Shown in pieces: positions 10,435-19,214 of a DNA stretch of 64,000 bases. Position 1 is the first letter of the stretch. Each line of letters begins with the position of its first letter. The stretch lies in the NCBI RefSeq assembly GCF_009807095.1, contig NZ_WUCC01000007.1, positions 1 to 64,000 on the forward strand, given 5' to 3'. The translations under genes and the position numbers were made by a program. Source of the DNA: Rathayibacter sp. VKM Ac-2754. GTDB lineage: Bacteria; Actinomycetota; Actinomycetes; Actinomycetales; Microbacteriaceae. The notes below the pieces were generated by a model that ran no database searches, was not told where the DNA came from, and saw only the letters and a program-made list of their open reading frames with translations.

Positions 10435-11541
10435 GTGAACGAGCTGCTGCACCCCGCCCCGCCCGCGATGCGGACGACGGGGACGGTGCGCGTGGTCGGC
10501 TCGGGACTCCTCGGCGCGTCCATCGGCCTCGGCCTCGCCTCGCGCGGGGTCGATGTGGTGCTCGACGACGCCTCGCCCGCGAGCCTCGCGCTCGCCATCG
10601 ACTACGGCGCCGGCCGCGCCGCCTCCGACGATGACGACCCCGTGCTGGTCGTGGTCTGCGTGCCGCCCGACGTCGTCGCGAGCGTCGTCGAGCGCGAGCT
10701 CGCCGCGCATCCCTCCGCTGTCGTCACCGACGTCGCCAGCGTGAAGATGCAGCCCCTGCGCGAGCTGCGGGCCCGCGGGGTCGACCTGGTCCGCTACATC
10801 GGCTCGCACCCGATGGCCGGCCGCGAGCGCGGAGGCCCCGTCGCCGCGCGCGGGGACCTGTTCGTCGGGCGGCCGTGGGTGGTCTGCCGCGACGGCGAGA
10901 CGACTCCGGACGCCCTCGCGCGGGTCGAGGCGCTGGCTCTCGACCTGGGCGCGACGATCGTCGAGATGGATCCGGAGCAGCACGACCTCTCGGTCGGCCT
11001 CGTCTCGCACGTGCCGCAGATCGTCTCGTCGCTGCTGGGGCAGCGCCTCCTCGACGCACCCGACGACGCCCTGCGGCTCGCCGGCCAGGGGGTCCGCGAC
11101 GTCACCCGCCTCGCGGCGTCCGCCCCCGAGCTCTGGGTGCAGATCCTCGGAGCGAATCGCGACCACATCGTGGCGGTCCTCGACAGCTTCCGCGACGACG
11201 TGGCCGAGGTGGCCGACGCGCTGCGCGAGCTCGACGCCCCCGGCACTCGCCGCCTCCTCGCCGAGCACCTCGCCGCGGGCAACGCCGGAGTCGCCCGGCT
11301 GCCGGGCAAGCACGGGCAGGCCCAGCGCTTCGCGACCCTGATCGTGCTGATCGACGATCTGCCCGGCACCCTCGCGCGCCTCCTGGTCGAGATCGGCGAG
11401 GCGGGCGTGAACCTCGAGGACGTGCGCCTCGAGCACGCGGAGGGGCGCCGGGTCGGACTCGCCGAGATCTCGGTGGTGCCCGAGGCGGTCGGCCCGCTGA
11501 CCGACGAGCTGACGGCGCGCGGCTGGCGGATCGCCGGATGA
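10435..11541 (+). CDS. tyrA: Prephenate dehydrogenase
   Basis: Makes 4-hydroxyphenylpyruvate for tyrosine. The 368-residue protein starts with a Rossmann NAD-binding motif [18 protein letters not shown] (about 19-36). It contains the [13 protein letters not shown] active-site segment and the helical C-terminal dimerisation domain, and ends in an ACT-like regulatory segment ([22 protein letters not shown]). The ACT domain suggests feedback control by an aromatic amino acid. The GTG start fits a leaderless promoter 6 bases upstream. The stop overlaps the ATG of a small repeat ORF (ATGA) that leads into cmk. Confidence 0.94.
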   Translation: MNELLHPAPPAMRTTGTVRVVGSGLLGASIGLGLASRGVDVVLDDASPASLALAIDYGAGRAASDDDDPVLVVVCVPPDVVASVVERELAAHPSAVVTDVASVKMQPLRELRARGVDLVRYIGSHPMAGRERGGPVAARGDLFVGRPWVVCRDGETTPDALARVEALALDLGATIVEMDPEQHDLSVGLVSHVPQIVSSLLGQRLLDAPDDALRLAGQGVRDVTRLAASAPELWVQILGANRDHIVAVLDSFRDDVAEVADALRELDAPGTRRLLAEHLAAGNAGVARLPGKHGQAQRFATLIVLIDDLPGTLARLLVEIGEAGVNLEDVRLEHAEGRRVGLAEISVVPEAVGPLTDELTARGWRIAG

Positions 11542-11672
11542 GCGCCGAGCGGGCGCGCGGCGGGCCGACGAGGACGGAGCGGGCGCTGAGCGGGCGCGCC
11601 CAGTGGATGAGCGCCGAGCAGATGAGCGCCGAGTTGATGAGCACCGAGCAGATGAGCACCGAGAGCGTATGA
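11538..11672 (+). CDS. Small ORF linking tyrA and cmk, made of MS[A/T]E repeats
   Basis: A 44-codon ORF that overlaps the tyrA stop (ATGA at 11538-11541) and the cmk start (ATGA at 11669-11672). The peptide begins MSAERARGG, and its second half is four tandem five-residue blocks ([20 protein letters not shown]), each starting with an ATG. The blocks resemble cmk's own N-terminus (MSTEQ). It may be a translated coupling peptide, or simply the by-product of a tandem duplication of the cmk start region. No function is known. See the repeat entry at 11607-11683. Confidence 0.5.
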   Translation: MSAERARGGPTRTERALSGRAQWMSAEQMSAELMSTEQMSTESV

Positions 11673-11683
11673 GCACCGAGCAG
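11607..11683 (+). repeat. 15-bp tandem repeat of the cmk start codon region
   Basis: ATGAGC[G/A]CCGAG(C/T)(A/T)G occurs at 11607, 11622, 11637 and 11652 with exact 15-base spacing. It occurs again at 11669 (spacing 17), where it forms the start of cmk. A diverged copy starts at 11538, at the tyrA stop. The first four are in one frame and the fifth is shifted, so ribosomes starting on the first four terminate at the cmk start. Confidence 0.9.
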
Positions 11684-12508
11684 AACAGGCAGGACGGCGG
11701 ACTGAACCGGATGACCCCGGCCCGCCGCGCCCAGCAGAGCATTCCCGAGGACGGCGGCGACGCGGTCGAGCAGTCGCGTCGCGCGGCGGTCGACGAGTCG
11801 GCCGACTTCGGCGAGGCGACCGTCGTCGCCGTCGACGGACCGGCCGGCAGCGGCAAGTCGAGCGTCTCGCGCGAGGCCGCGCGCCGGCTCGACTTCGAGT
11901 TCCTCGACACGGGCGCCGCCTATCGCGCGCTCGCCTGGCACGGACTCGACATCGGGCTGGACTTCTCGGACGAGATCGCCATCGTCGACGCGCTCGACGG
12001 CTTCGACTACTCGATCGGCACCGATCCCGAGACCTACTCGGTCTGGGTGGGGCGGACGGAGGTGACGGCGGCGATCCGCGAGCCGCGCGTCACCGCGCAG
12101 GTGTCGGCCGTGGCGAAGGTGCCGGAGGTGCGACGGAGGATCACGCTGCTCTTCCGCCGCATCATCGGCGAGACCCGCAAGGCGGGCATCATCGTCGAGG
12201 GACGCGACATCACCACGGTGGTGGCGCCGACCGCTCCCGTGCGGATCCTCCTCACCGCGAGCGAAGAGGCTAGGATGGCGAGGCGTTCGCGCGAAGTCAC
12301 CACGGAATCCGCTGAGGCGACGGGTCTGGCACTGCGGTCGAGGGACCGCGCCGACTCCCAGGTGGTCGACTTCATGAACGCTGCAGAAGGAGTCACTCTT
12401 CTCGACTCCACTCATCTCGACTTCGAGCAGACCGTCGACGCGGTCGTCGCCGAGGTCCGAACTTCGAGAGCAAGGGCCGATCATGGCACAGGACACTCAC
12501 GTCGGTGA
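11669..12508 (+). CDS. cmk: Cytidylate kinase
   Basis: Phosphorylates CMP/dCMP. The 279-residue protein has a non-conserved N-terminal stretch of about 50 residues, then the P-loop GPAGSGKSS (57-65, Lys63), [11 protein letters not shown], the CMP-binding [15 protein letters not shown] region, and [11 protein letters not shown]. The ATG at 11669 is chosen because it overlaps the preceding small ORF and is the last of a repeat series; internal GTG/ATG starts nearer the P-loop remain possible. The 3' end overlaps der by 26 bases, as in many actinobacteria. Confidence 0.92.
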   Translation: MSTEQNRQDGGLNRMTPARRAQQSIPEDGGDAVEQSRRAAVDESADFGEATVVAVDGPAGSGKSSVSREAARRLDFEFLDTGAAYRALAWHGLDIGLDFSDEIAIVDALDGFDYSIGTDPETYSVWVGRTEVTAAIREPRVTAQVSAVAKVPEVRRRITLLFRRIIGETRKAGIIVEGRDITTVVAPTAPVRILLTASEEARMARRSREVTTESAEATGLALRSRDRADSQVVDFMNAAEGVTLLDSTHLDFEQTVDAVVAEVRTSRARADHGTGHSRR

Positions 12509-14003
12509 CGACGAGCTGAACTTCCCGGACGACGATCTCGTCGATCGCCTCGGCGACCTCGACGAGCAGCTCGCCGCCTCCCGCGCCCAGGCGCTGCGCA
12601 GCGGACTCGAGGACTACGACCTCGACGAGGAGGACCTGACACTCCTCGAGTACGCGAGCGGCGACTCCGACGAGGTGATCTACCTCCCGGCACTGCCGGT
12701 CGTGGCGATCGTCGGCCGTCCGAACGTGGGCAAGTCCGCGCTCGTGAACCGCATCCTCGGCCGCCGCGAGGCCGTCGTCGAGGACACCCCCGGTGTCACG
12801 CGCGACCGCGTCTCGTACAAGGCCGAGTGGCTCGACCGCGCCTTCACCATCGTCGACACCGGCGGATGGGAGCCCGACGCCCGCGGCATCGACGCGTCCG
12901 TCGCGATGCAGGCCGAGATCGCGATCGACCTGGCCGACGCCGTGATCTTCGTGGTCGACGCCAACGTCGGTGCGACCGCGACCGACGAGCACGTCGTTCG
13001 CCTGCTGCGCAAGACGAAGAAGCCCGTGTTCCTCGCGGCCAACAAGGTCGACGACGTGCGCCAGGAGCCGAACGCCGCCTCACTGTGGTCGCTCGGCCTC
13101 GGCGAGCCGTACCCCGTCTCGGCCGTGCACGGTCGCGGCGTCGCGGATCTGCTCGACACGGTGCTGAAGAAGCTGCCCCTCGAGTCGGCCGTCGCCAAGC
13201 GCGAGATCGGCGGGCCCCGCCGGGTCGCGATCCTCGGCCGACCGAACGTCGGCAAGTCGAGCCTCCTGAACAAGGCCGCGGGTGAGGAGCGGGTCGTCGT
13301 CAACGAGCTCGCCGGCACCACCCGCGACCCGGTCGACGAGCAGGTCGAGATCGCCGGCAAGGTGTGGCGCTTCGTCGACACCGCCGGCATCCGCCGCCGC
13401 GTGCACCTGCAGCAGGGCGCCGACTTCTACGCGTCGCTGCGCACCTCGACCGCTCTCGAGAAGGCCGAGGTCGCGGTCGTCGTGATCGACGTCTCGGAGC
13501 CGATCTCGGAGCAGGACGTTCGGATCATCGACCTCGTCCTCGAGTCGGGCCGCGCCCTGGTCCTCGCCTTCAACAAGTGGGACCTCCTCGACGACGAGCG
13601 CCGCCGCTACCTCGAGCGCGAGATCGAGAAGGACCTCCACCACGTGGCGTGGGCGCCGCGCGTCAACATCTCGGCCAAGACCGGCCGCCACCTCGAGAAG
13701 CTGGTTCCCGCCCTCGAGCTCGCCCTCGAGTCGTGGGACACCCGCATCCCGACCGGCAAGTTCAACGCGTTCCTCGCCGAGCTCACGGCGGCGCACCCGC
13801 ACCCGCTGCGCGGCGGCAAGCAGCCGCGTGTGCTGTTCGGCACGCAGGCGTCGTCGCGTCCGCCGACATTCGTGCTCTTCACGACCGGGTTCCTCGACCC
13901 GGGCTACCGCCGCTACATCCAGCGCCGACTCCGCGAGATCTACGGGTTCGAGGGGTCGCCGGTGAACGTCAACATGCGCGTCCGCGAGAAGCGGGCGCGC
14001 TGA
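12483..14003 (+). CDS. der: Ribosome biogenesis GTPase Der (EngA)
   Basis: Double-GTPase protein for 50S subunit maturation. The 506-residue product has an acidic N-terminal extension of about 70 residues, which is common in actinobacteria. The first G domain has GRPNVGKSA at 78-86, DTPGVTRD and NKVDD. The second has GRPNVGKSS at 252-260, ELAGTTRD and NKWDLL. The C-terminal KH-like domain ends near [15 protein letters not shown]. It follows cmk with a 26-base overlap and ends the core same-strand block. Confidence 0.97.
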   Translation: MAQDTHVGDDELNFPDDDLVDRLGDLDEQLAASRAQALRSGLEDYDLDEEDLTLLEYASGDSDEVIYLPALPVVAIVGRPNVGKSALVNRILGRREAVVEDTPGVTRDRVSYKAEWLDRAFTIVDTGGWEPDARGIDASVAMQAEIAIDLADAVIFVVDANVGATATDEHVVRLLRKTKKPVFLAANKVDDVRQEPNAASLWSLGLGEPYPVSAVHGRGVADLLDTVLKKLPLESAVAKREIGGPRRVAILGRPNVGKSSLLNKAAGEERVVVNELAGTTRDPVDEQVEIAGKVWRFVDTAGIRRRVHLQQGADFYASLRTSTALEKAEVAVVVIDVSEPISEQDVRIIDLVLESGRALVLAFNKWDLLDDERRRYLEREIEKDLHHVAWAPRVNISAKTGRHLEKLVPALELALESWDTRIPTGKFNAFLAELTAAHPHPLRGGKQPRVLFGTQASSRPPTFVLFTTGFLDPGYRRYIQRRLREIYGFEGSPVNVNMRVREKRAR

Positions 14004-14021
14004 GGTCCTGCCTCAGGCTGC

Positions 14022-14098
14022 TTCGGCTCGTCGTTCCGCGTTCGGCTCGCAGGAATCCTCGGATTCTGCGAGCCGGACGTGTCTCCGCGAGCCGGAGC
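14022..14098. repeat. Single-copy nested palindrome, TTCGGCTCG family
   Basis: Between the convergent genes der and a TetR gene lies an element whose arms carry TTCGGCTCGC and GCGAGCCGG around an inner GAATCC/GGATTC stem. A second TTCGGCTCG/CGAGCCGGAG pair lies outside. It is the same family as the three tandem 93-bp units at 34389-34653. It may act as a bidirectional terminator, but it lacks a U-tract. Confidence 0.75.
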
Positions 14099-14129
14099 TC
14101 GTTGCGCGTCGAAGCGCCGGGGAGGCGTC

Positions 14130-14723
14130 TCAGTCGCTGGTGGCGAAGGGCCACCACGACGGGAGCAGGCGGCGGTACGCGGCGAGGTAGCTGTCGGGCG
14201 TGCGCGGCGCCGGAAGGCGGAGCCACTCCTCCATCAGGCCGGTCGATCCCGCGGCCAGGAACGACGCCGTGCCCTCGGCCAGGAACCCCCCGAGCCCATC
14301 GGCGTCGGGCAGCTCGAGTGTGCCCGTCGCGAGTGTTTCGATGACCGACGAGCGGAAGTGACGGGCGAGCATCGCCCGGAGTCCCGAGTCACCCCCTGCG
14401 GAGTCGAAGGCGCGCAGGTAGAGATCGCGGTGCGCCTCCAGGTGCGCCAGGATCCCGGCCGTCCCCCGGCGGATGGCCGCATCGGTCGCGACTCCCTCGC
14501 GGAGAGCGGCGAGGTACTCGTCCCGGACGACGTCGAGCTCACCGCGGAGAGCGGCGCAGAGGAGATCGGCGGCGGAGGCGGAGTGCGCGTAGAACGTCGA
14601 GCGGTTCACGCCGGCGAGATCGGTGATGTCCGACACCGTCAGACTCGAGACCTCCGTGGCAGTCGCCAGGTCGATGATGGCCCTGTGCAGGGCCACCTGC
14701 GACCGCTTCTGCCGTGCGTCCAC
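14130..14723 (-). CDS. TetR/AcrR-family transcriptional regulator
   Basis: The 197-residue protein has an N-terminal TetR helix-turn-helix (about 5-55) with the recognition segment ITDLAGVNRSTFYAHSASAA, followed by an all-helical ligand domain (about 70-195) that is not assignable to a subfamily. It stands alone and faces the end of der, with the tRNA-Pro gene upstream on the other strand. No neighbouring target gene is obvious, so the regulated genes and ligand are unknown. Confidence 0.85.
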   Translation of the reverse strand: MDARQKRSQVALHRAIIDLATATEVSSLTVSDITDLAGVNRSTFYAHSASAADLLCAALRGELDVVRDEYLAALREGVATDAAIRRGTAGILAHLEAHRDLYLRAFDSAGGDSGLRAMLARHFRSSVIETLATGTLELPDADGLGGFLAEGTASFLAAGSTGLMEEWLRLPAPRTPDSYLAAYRRLLPSWWPFATSD

Positions 14724-14826
14724 TGCTGCTGCCTCCCGGGGTCTCGCGGCGTCGAACTCGGCGCCCCGGCGAGTCTACGCAACGCCGAGTGCCGCTCTCG
14801 TTTTCACTTCCCGCGGTGCGATCCGC

Positions 14827-14832
14827 TAGGGT
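14827..14832 (+). promoter_or_regulatory. -10 element of the tRNA-Pro gene
   Basis: TAGGGT lies 33 bases before the mature tRNA 5' end. A weak TTCACT at 14803-14808 could serve as -35 with an 18-base spacer. Confidence 0.4.
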
Positions 14833-14865
14833 AGTCGAGTTGCCCGGGCCTCGTCCGGACTGCCA

Positions 14866-14939
<74 letters not shown>

Positions 14940-14943
14940 CAGA

Positions 14944-14977
14944 AAGCCCTGATGAGACGTCGTTCTCATCGGGGCTT
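14944..14977 (+). terminator. Hairpin terminator after tRNA-Pro
   Basis: AAGCCCTGATGAG (14944-14956) pairs with CTCATCGGGGCTT (14965-14977), with one T-G wobble, around an 8-base loop. It lies 4 bases after the tRNA. The T-run is very short, as is common in actinobacteria. Confidence 0.7.
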
Positions 14978-15157
14978 CGTCATGTCCGGGACGGAACTCC
15001 GGACTCGGAGTCGCGTGCGACGTCGGCTCGGGCGCCCCTTCGCTGAGAGAGTACGAGGGTGCCGCCCGGAGGCGCGTTTTCCGGCCAGACGTCGCGACGG
15101 CTCAGGTCCGTGCCCCCGCGGGCAGGCCGGCTGTGGTGCTCCCGTCGGACCCGCGCG

Positions 15158-15163
15158 TACCCT
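15158..15163 (+). promoter_or_regulatory. -10 element for the DUF2200 gene
   Basis: TACCCT ends 7 bases before the ATG at 15171, compatible with leaderless transcription. Confidence 0.45.
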
Positions 15164-15170
15164 GGCGGGC

Positions 15171-15512
15171 ATGCACAGGATCTTCACGACCAGCGTGGCC
15201 TCGGTGTATCCGCACTACGTCGCGAAGGCCGAGCGCAGAGGGCGGACGAAGGCCGACGTCGACGCGGTCATCGAGTGGCTGACCGGCTACTCCGACGCCG
15301 AGCTGCTGGGGCACCTCGAGAACGGCACGACCTTCGAGGAGTTCTTCGCCCGGGCGACCATGAACCCGAACACCGATTTGGTGACCGGCGTGGTCTGCGG
15401 TGTGCGCGTGGAGGAGGTGGAGGATCCGCTGATGCAGAAGATCCGCCGGCTCGACAAGCTCATCGACGAACTGCGCACGAGCAGGCCGATGGCGAAGGTG
15501 CTGCGAAGCTGA
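15171..15512 (+). CDS. DUF2200 family protein
   Basis: The 113-residue protein matches the DUF2200 pattern: [20 protein letters not shown] near the N-terminus, [18 protein letters not shown] in the middle, and [20 protein letters not shown] at the end. The family is widespread in bacteria but has no established biochemical role; it is small, cytoplasmic and mostly helical. The ATG at 15171 is chosen because the family begins at HRIF and a -10 hexamer sits 7 bases upstream. It is convergent with the SRPBCC gene 35 bases downstream. Confidence 0.85.
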   Translation: MHRIFTTSVASVYPHYVAKAERRGRTKADVDAVIEWLTGYSDAELLGHLENGTTFEEFFARATMNPNTDLVTGVVCGVRVEEVEDPLMQKIRRLDKLIDELRTSRPMAKVLRS

Positions 15513-15547
15513 TCGGCGATCGGACCTCGTGACGATCCGTCAGCGGG

Positions 15548-15985
15548 TCAGGGACCGACGATCGGCCCCGCCTCGACCGGTGGCGGAGTGCAGGCCTCGC
15601 GAAGACGGCCCAGGTGGTACCGCCAGCCGCGCTCATGAGCGTGCCGCAGCTCGCCGGAGACGCCGATCCCGGTGAAGCCCTCCTCGGTGATCTCGACTCG
15701 GGTGCCGCGGACGCTGCGCGACAGCAGGATCCGGACGGTGAGCGGCCCCTTCCAGCCGGGTTCCCTCCAGTCGAACTCGAGCCGTTCAGGAGCCGCCGCC
15801 TCGACGACGTGGCCGTTCGCTTCGAACGACTCCCCGCCGTCGGACCAGGTCTCGCGCAAGGGTGACCCTGCGACGGGCTCGAACCGGAGCTCGGGCCACC
15901 ATGCGGCCCGGTCGACGAGCGCCTGCCAGACGGCCTGCGGGCTCGCCTCGATCTCGATCGCCGCGGAGGCGGAGTCCTCACCCAT
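15548..15985 (-). CDS. SRPBCC-fold protein (AHSA1/polyketide cyclase-like)
   Basis: The 145-residue protein has the START/Bet v1-like pattern: IEIEASPQAVWQALVDRAAWWPE at the N-terminus, WSDGG and EFDWREPGW mid-protein, and a C-terminal helix (ERGWRYHLGRLREA) that would cover the hydrophobic pocket. The ligand is not predictable. It is the last gene of a three-gene operon with the sigma factor and the DUF4349 protein, and its start overlaps the DUF4349 stop by 8 bases. Confidence 0.8.
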   Translation of the reverse strand: MGEDSASAAIEIEASPQAVWQALVDRAAWWPELRFEPVAGSPLRETWSDGGESFEANGHVVEAAAPERLEFDWREPGWKGPLTVRILLSRSVRGTRVEITEEGFTGIGVSGELRHAHERGWRYHLGRLREACTPPPVEAGPIVGP

Positions 15986-17045
15986 CGCCGTCCCCGCTTC
16001 CGGCGCTATCGGGTCGGCGCGTCGCGGGTGGACCTCGGCGCCGACGGACGGCGACGACGATCAGGGCGACGACTCCGACCACCGCGAGCCAGGGGAGGAG
16101 GAAGCCGATGCCGACCAGAGCGCCGTTCGCCGCGACGATCAGGCCGTTCCAGCCGGCGAGGAGGCCGTCGAGGAAGCCGGTCGGCTGCGCCGAGGTGGGA
16201 GACGACTCCGGAACAGCGGTGACCGTGAGGGAGGCGAGGGACACCTGGCTCTCGAGGGCCGTGAGCTGCTGCTGGGCGGACTCGAGCGAGGCCTGGCGAT
16301 CGGCGAGAGCGGATTCGGCCGCGAGCAGATCGGGAAGGCTGCCGGCCTGGGCGATGAGCTCGGTGAGCCGGTCGACGGAGGCCTGCGCCGAGTCGACGCG
16401 GGCGCGCAGATCGATGGCCTGCATCGTGACGTCGGCGCGGCTGATCGAGCTCTCCGTCACGGTGCCGAGGGCGGTGAGGGAGTCGCGCGCCTCGGCAAGT
16501 CGGTCGGCCGGGACTCGGATCGTGATCACGCCCGAGCCCTCGGGCACGGGTGCGGAGACGTACGGATCGACGGCCATCGCGTCGGTCGTCGCCTCGAGGG
16601 CGGACGTGGTCGAGCTCTCGACGTAGCCGCCGAGGGCCGTCGCGGTGCTGCCGAGCGCGTCGAGGGCGTCGCTGACGGAGTCGACCTCGAGGGTGGCGGA
16701 GGCGCTCGACACGATCTCGCGCGTCGATGCATCGCCTGCGGCCGACTCCGGGGAGTCGGGGGCCGTCTGCGGGTTCGACTCGTTGCCGGAACCCGCGAAC
16801 GCCGGCGCCTCGTCGGCGGCCGAGGATCCGGCGCTCGAGGAAGAGCCCGTGCCGATGGTGCCGACCAGGGGACCGATGACCACCGCGAGGACGAGCAGGC
16901 CTGCGGCGGCGCCTCCGAGGGTCGCCGTTCGGCGACGGCGTGACGCCCGAGCCGTTCGGGAGGCGCCGATGGAGCGGAAGACCCGGGCCTCGAGGGCGGA
17001 GACCCTCTCGTCGGCAAGGGGGGCGAGGGTGATGGGGTCGGTCAC
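15978..17045 (-). CDS. DUF4349 membrane protein
   Basis: The 355-residue protein has a basic cytoplasmic N-terminus (about 1-44) and a transmembrane helix (about 45-66, GGAAAGLLVLAVVIGPLVGTI). A Ser/Ala-rich linker precedes the extracytoplasmic DUF4349 domain (about 105-295), which includes a predicted coiled coil (RVDSAQASVDRLTELIAQA...). A second membrane helix (about 310-335) and an Arg-rich tail end the protein. Its start overlaps the sigma factor stop by ATGA, so the two are co-translated. That position is usually held by an anti-sigma factor; the short N-terminal segment could bind the sigma factor, which is inference. Confidence 0.82.
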   Translation of the reverse strand: MTDPITLAPLADERVSALEARVFRSIGASRTARASRRRRTATLGGAAAGLLVLAVVIGPLVGTIGTGSSSSAGSSAADEAPAFAGSGNESNPQTAPDSPESAAGDASTREIVSSASATLEVDSVSDALDALGSTATALGGYVESSTTSALEATTDAMAVDPYVSAPVPEGSGVITIRVPADRLAEARDSLTALGTVTESSISRADVTMQAIDLRARVDSAQASVDRLTELIAQAGSLPDLLAAESALADRQASLESAQQQLTALESQVSLASLTVTAVPESSPTSAQPTGFLDGLLAGWNGLIVAANGALVGIGFLLPWLAVVGVVALIVVAVRRRRGPPATRRPDSAGSGDGDG

Positions 17046-17605
17046 GGCTGCTCCGCTCCTCGGAAGTCGTCGACCACGAGGCGCAGGCGGCGGCGCACCC
17101 GGGACAGGCGGTTGCGGACGGTGGCGTGCGAGACGCCGAGGGTCGCGGCGGCCTCGTCGTACCCGCGGCCCTCGGTGGCGCAGAGCCGGAAGATCGCCCG
17201 GTCGAGCTCGCCGAGCCCCTCGGTCTCGCGCAGGATCGCCTCGGTGAGCGCCGCCGTCACCATCTGCTGCTCGAGGTCGTGCGGCGACGCGAGGTCGTCC
17301 TCGGCCTCGACGGTCTGCTCGCGATCACGCCGACGCGAGCGGACCCGGTTCGCCGCCTGGAATCGGCAGATCGTCGCGAGCCAGGGGAGGAGGGAGTCGC
17401 TCGCGAGCTCGAGCCCGCCGAGCTTGCTCCACGCGATGACGAAGGTCTCCTGCGCGATGTCCTCTGCCTCGCCCGCATCGCGCAGAACGCCGTGCGCGAG
17501 CCAGTAGACCGGCCGGATGTAGGCCCGGTACAGGCTCCGGAAGGCGAGCTCGCTGCCGGCGGCAGCGCGGCGCACGAGCTCCGCATCCGTCTCCTGCACC
17601 GTCAT
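17042..17605 (-). CDS. ECF-type RNA polymerase sigma factor
   Basis: The 187-residue protein contains sigma region 2 (ELAFRSLYRAYIRPVYWLA...EDIAQETFVIAWSKL, about 18-70) and sigma region 4 (LGELDRAIFRLCATEGRGYDEAAATLGVSHATVRNRLSRVRRRL, about 128-175). It lacks regions 1 and 3, as in group IV (ECF) sigma factors. The ATG at 17605 is chosen because region 2 starts about 20 residues in; a longer in-frame extension upstream is compositionally unlike the family. It is translationally coupled to the DUF4349 gene. Confidence 0.9.
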   Translation of the reverse strand: MTVQETDAELVRRAAAGSELAFRSLYRAYIRPVYWLAHGVLRDAGEAEDIAQETFVIAWSKLGGLELASDSLLPWLATICRFQAANRVRSRRRDREQTVEAEDDLASPHDLEQQMVTAALTEAILRETEGLGELDRAIFRLCATEGRGYDEAAATLGVSHATVRNRLSRVRRRLRLVVDDFRGAEQP

Positions 17606-17684
17606 CACGACCCCACTCTTCTCGCCCTCACTCTGACAGTGTCGGGGAGGGGGCGATCGTCTCAGGATGAGGTCGTCCGGATCG

Positions 17685-18056
17685 TCAGCTCGGGTGGACG
17701 ATCTGCTGGAGCGCCCAGGTGTTGCCGTCGGGATCGGCGAAGTAGACGAACTCGCCCCAGGGCTGCGAGTCGATCTCGGAGACCTCGGCGCCCCGCGCCC
17801 GGAGCTCTGCGTGCGCCTCCTTTGCACTCGCGACGACCATCTGCAGCCCCTTCTGCGAGCCCGGCTCCATCTCGGTGATGCCGATGCCGAGGACGATGGA
17901 GCACGCCGAGCCGGGAGGGGTGAGCTGCACGAAGCGCAGGCCCTCGTGCACCACGTGGTCGTGGTCGGCGATGAAGCCGATGGTGTTCACGTAGAAGTCC
18001 TTCGCCCGGTCGACGTCCGTGACCGGGACGGGGATCAGTTCGAGCTTCATGTCCAT
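17685..18056 (-). CDS. VOC-family (glyoxalase/bleomycin resistance-like) protein
   Basis: A 123-residue vicinal-oxygen-chelate domain protein. LELIPVPVTDVDRAKDFYVN at the start and PWGEFVYFADPDGNTWALQQ at the end are the paired beta-alpha-beta-beta-beta signatures, with Glu in GEFVYF and the terminal DPDGN as likely metal or ligand contacts. The substrate is unknown. A strong GGAG run precedes the ATG (GGAGCAGAGGAGAACCCC). It is divergent from the WYL regulator at 18168, 111 bases away, which may control it. Confidence 0.85.
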   Translation of the reverse strand: MDMKLELIPVPVTDVDRAKDFYVNTIGFIADHDHVVHEGLRFVQLTPPGSACSIVLGIGITEMEPGSQKGLQMVVASAKEAHAELRARGAEVSEIDSQPWGEFVYFADPDGNTWALQQIVHPS

Positions 18057-18155
18057 GGGGTTCTCCTCTGCTCCTTCGCGGGGCGGCGGCCGGTCGGGCC
18101 GTCGCGAGATCGACGCTAGAGCCCGATCAGGTCGTTTCCTGTCCTGATTCGGGAG

Positions 18156-18161
18156 CAGAAT
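18156..18161 (+). promoter_or_regulatory. -10-like element for the WYL regulator
   Basis: CAGAAT ends 6 bases before the ATG at 18168, with no Shine-Dalgarno sequence between; leaderless start type. Confidence 0.35.
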
Positions 18162-18167
18162 CGCCGC

Positions 18168-19124
18168 ATGTCCCAGACGACCTCCCGCGTTCTCGCGCTG
18201 CTCGACCTGCTGCAGACCCATCAGCAGTGGAGCGGGCCGGTGCTCGCGGCGCGCCTGGGGGTCACCGAACGGACCCTGCGGCGCGATGTCGAGCGCCTCC
18301 GCGAGCTCGGCTACGCGGTCGTGGCGGCCCGCGGTGCCACCGGCGGCTATCGTCTCGAGGCCGGCACGCGCGTGCCGCCCCTCCTCCTCACCGACGACGA
18401 GGCGGTGACCGTCGCGGTCGGGCTGCGCCTGGCGGCGGACGAGGGGCTCGAGGACGGCGCCCGGACCACGCTGAGCGCGCTGGCGAAGTTCGAGCAGGTG
18501 CTGCCGTCGGCGCTGCGCGAGCGGGTGAACGCCGTGAGTCGCCTGCAGCGGTGGCGGCTGCCGCGCGAGGCGGCGGTTCCGCAGGAGCTGCTCGGTCGGC
18601 TGGCGCTCGCCTGTCGCGACCAGGAGCGCATCCGCTTCCACTACACCGCGGCGGACGGCGCGGAGTCGGATCGGCTCGTGGACCCGCACGCCGTGGTCTC
18701 GACCCGGCGCACCTGGGTGCTCATCGGCTGGGACCTGCGCCGGGAGGGATGGCGGACCTTCCGGCTGGACAGGACGCGCCGGCTGACCGGGACGCGCGTC
18801 CGCTTCGAGGCGAGGATCGGCCCGGACGCCGTGGCGGACACGGCGGGGCGGGGCGAGTTCCGCCTGGACGTCCTGCTGCCGCTGCCCCTCGGTGAGGCGA
18901 CGGCCCTGCTCGGCAGGTGGTCGGCCGGTGCGGTCGCCGAGGGCGAGAGGCTGACGAGATGGCCGATCGATGCCGAGACGTCCGAGGGCCTGCTCTCGGC
19001 ACTCGTCTGGATCCCGGCGCACGTCGGGTTCCGGTTGGAGGGGAGTCCCGAGACGATCTCGGTCGTCGCGACGGCGCTCGAGAGGCTGCGGGAGGCGGTC
19101 GCGTCCGCCGGCGACGGTCAGTGA
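18168..19124 (+). CDS. YafY/PafC-like transcriptional regulator with WYL domain
   Basis: The 318-residue protein has an N-terminal DeoR-type winged HTH (about 1-60: LLDLLQTHQQWSGPVLAARL, TERTLRRDVERLRELGY). A WYL ligand-binding domain (about 140-220, RIRFHYTAADGAESDRLVDP...RRTWVLIGWDL) and a C-terminal WCX extension follow. WYL regulators sense small ligands or nucleic acid and often control adjacent genes; the divergent VOC gene is the obvious candidate target. Codon use matches its neighbours. Confidence 0.88.
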   Translation: MSQTTSRVLALLDLLQTHQQWSGPVLAARLGVTERTLRRDVERLRELGYAVVAARGATGGYRLEAGTRVPPLLLTDDEAVTVAVGLRLAADEGLEDGARTTLSALAKFEQVLPSALRERVNAVSRLQRWRLPREAAVPQELLGRLALACRDQERIRFHYTAADGAESDRLVDPHAVVSTRRTWVLIGWDLRREGWRTFRLDRTRRLTGTRVRFEARIGPDAVADTAGRGEFRLDVLLPLPLGEATALLGRWSAGAVAEGERLTRWPIDAETSEGLLSALVWIPAHVGFRLEGSPETISVVATALERLREAVASAGDGQ

Positions 19125-19214
19125 CCGTCCTCCCCAGGCCGCTCCTGACGGCCCCTCTCCACCGATCGGGCTGTGCGGCCTCCGCGGTCGGCGCGGAACG
19201 ACGACTGTGGCCGC

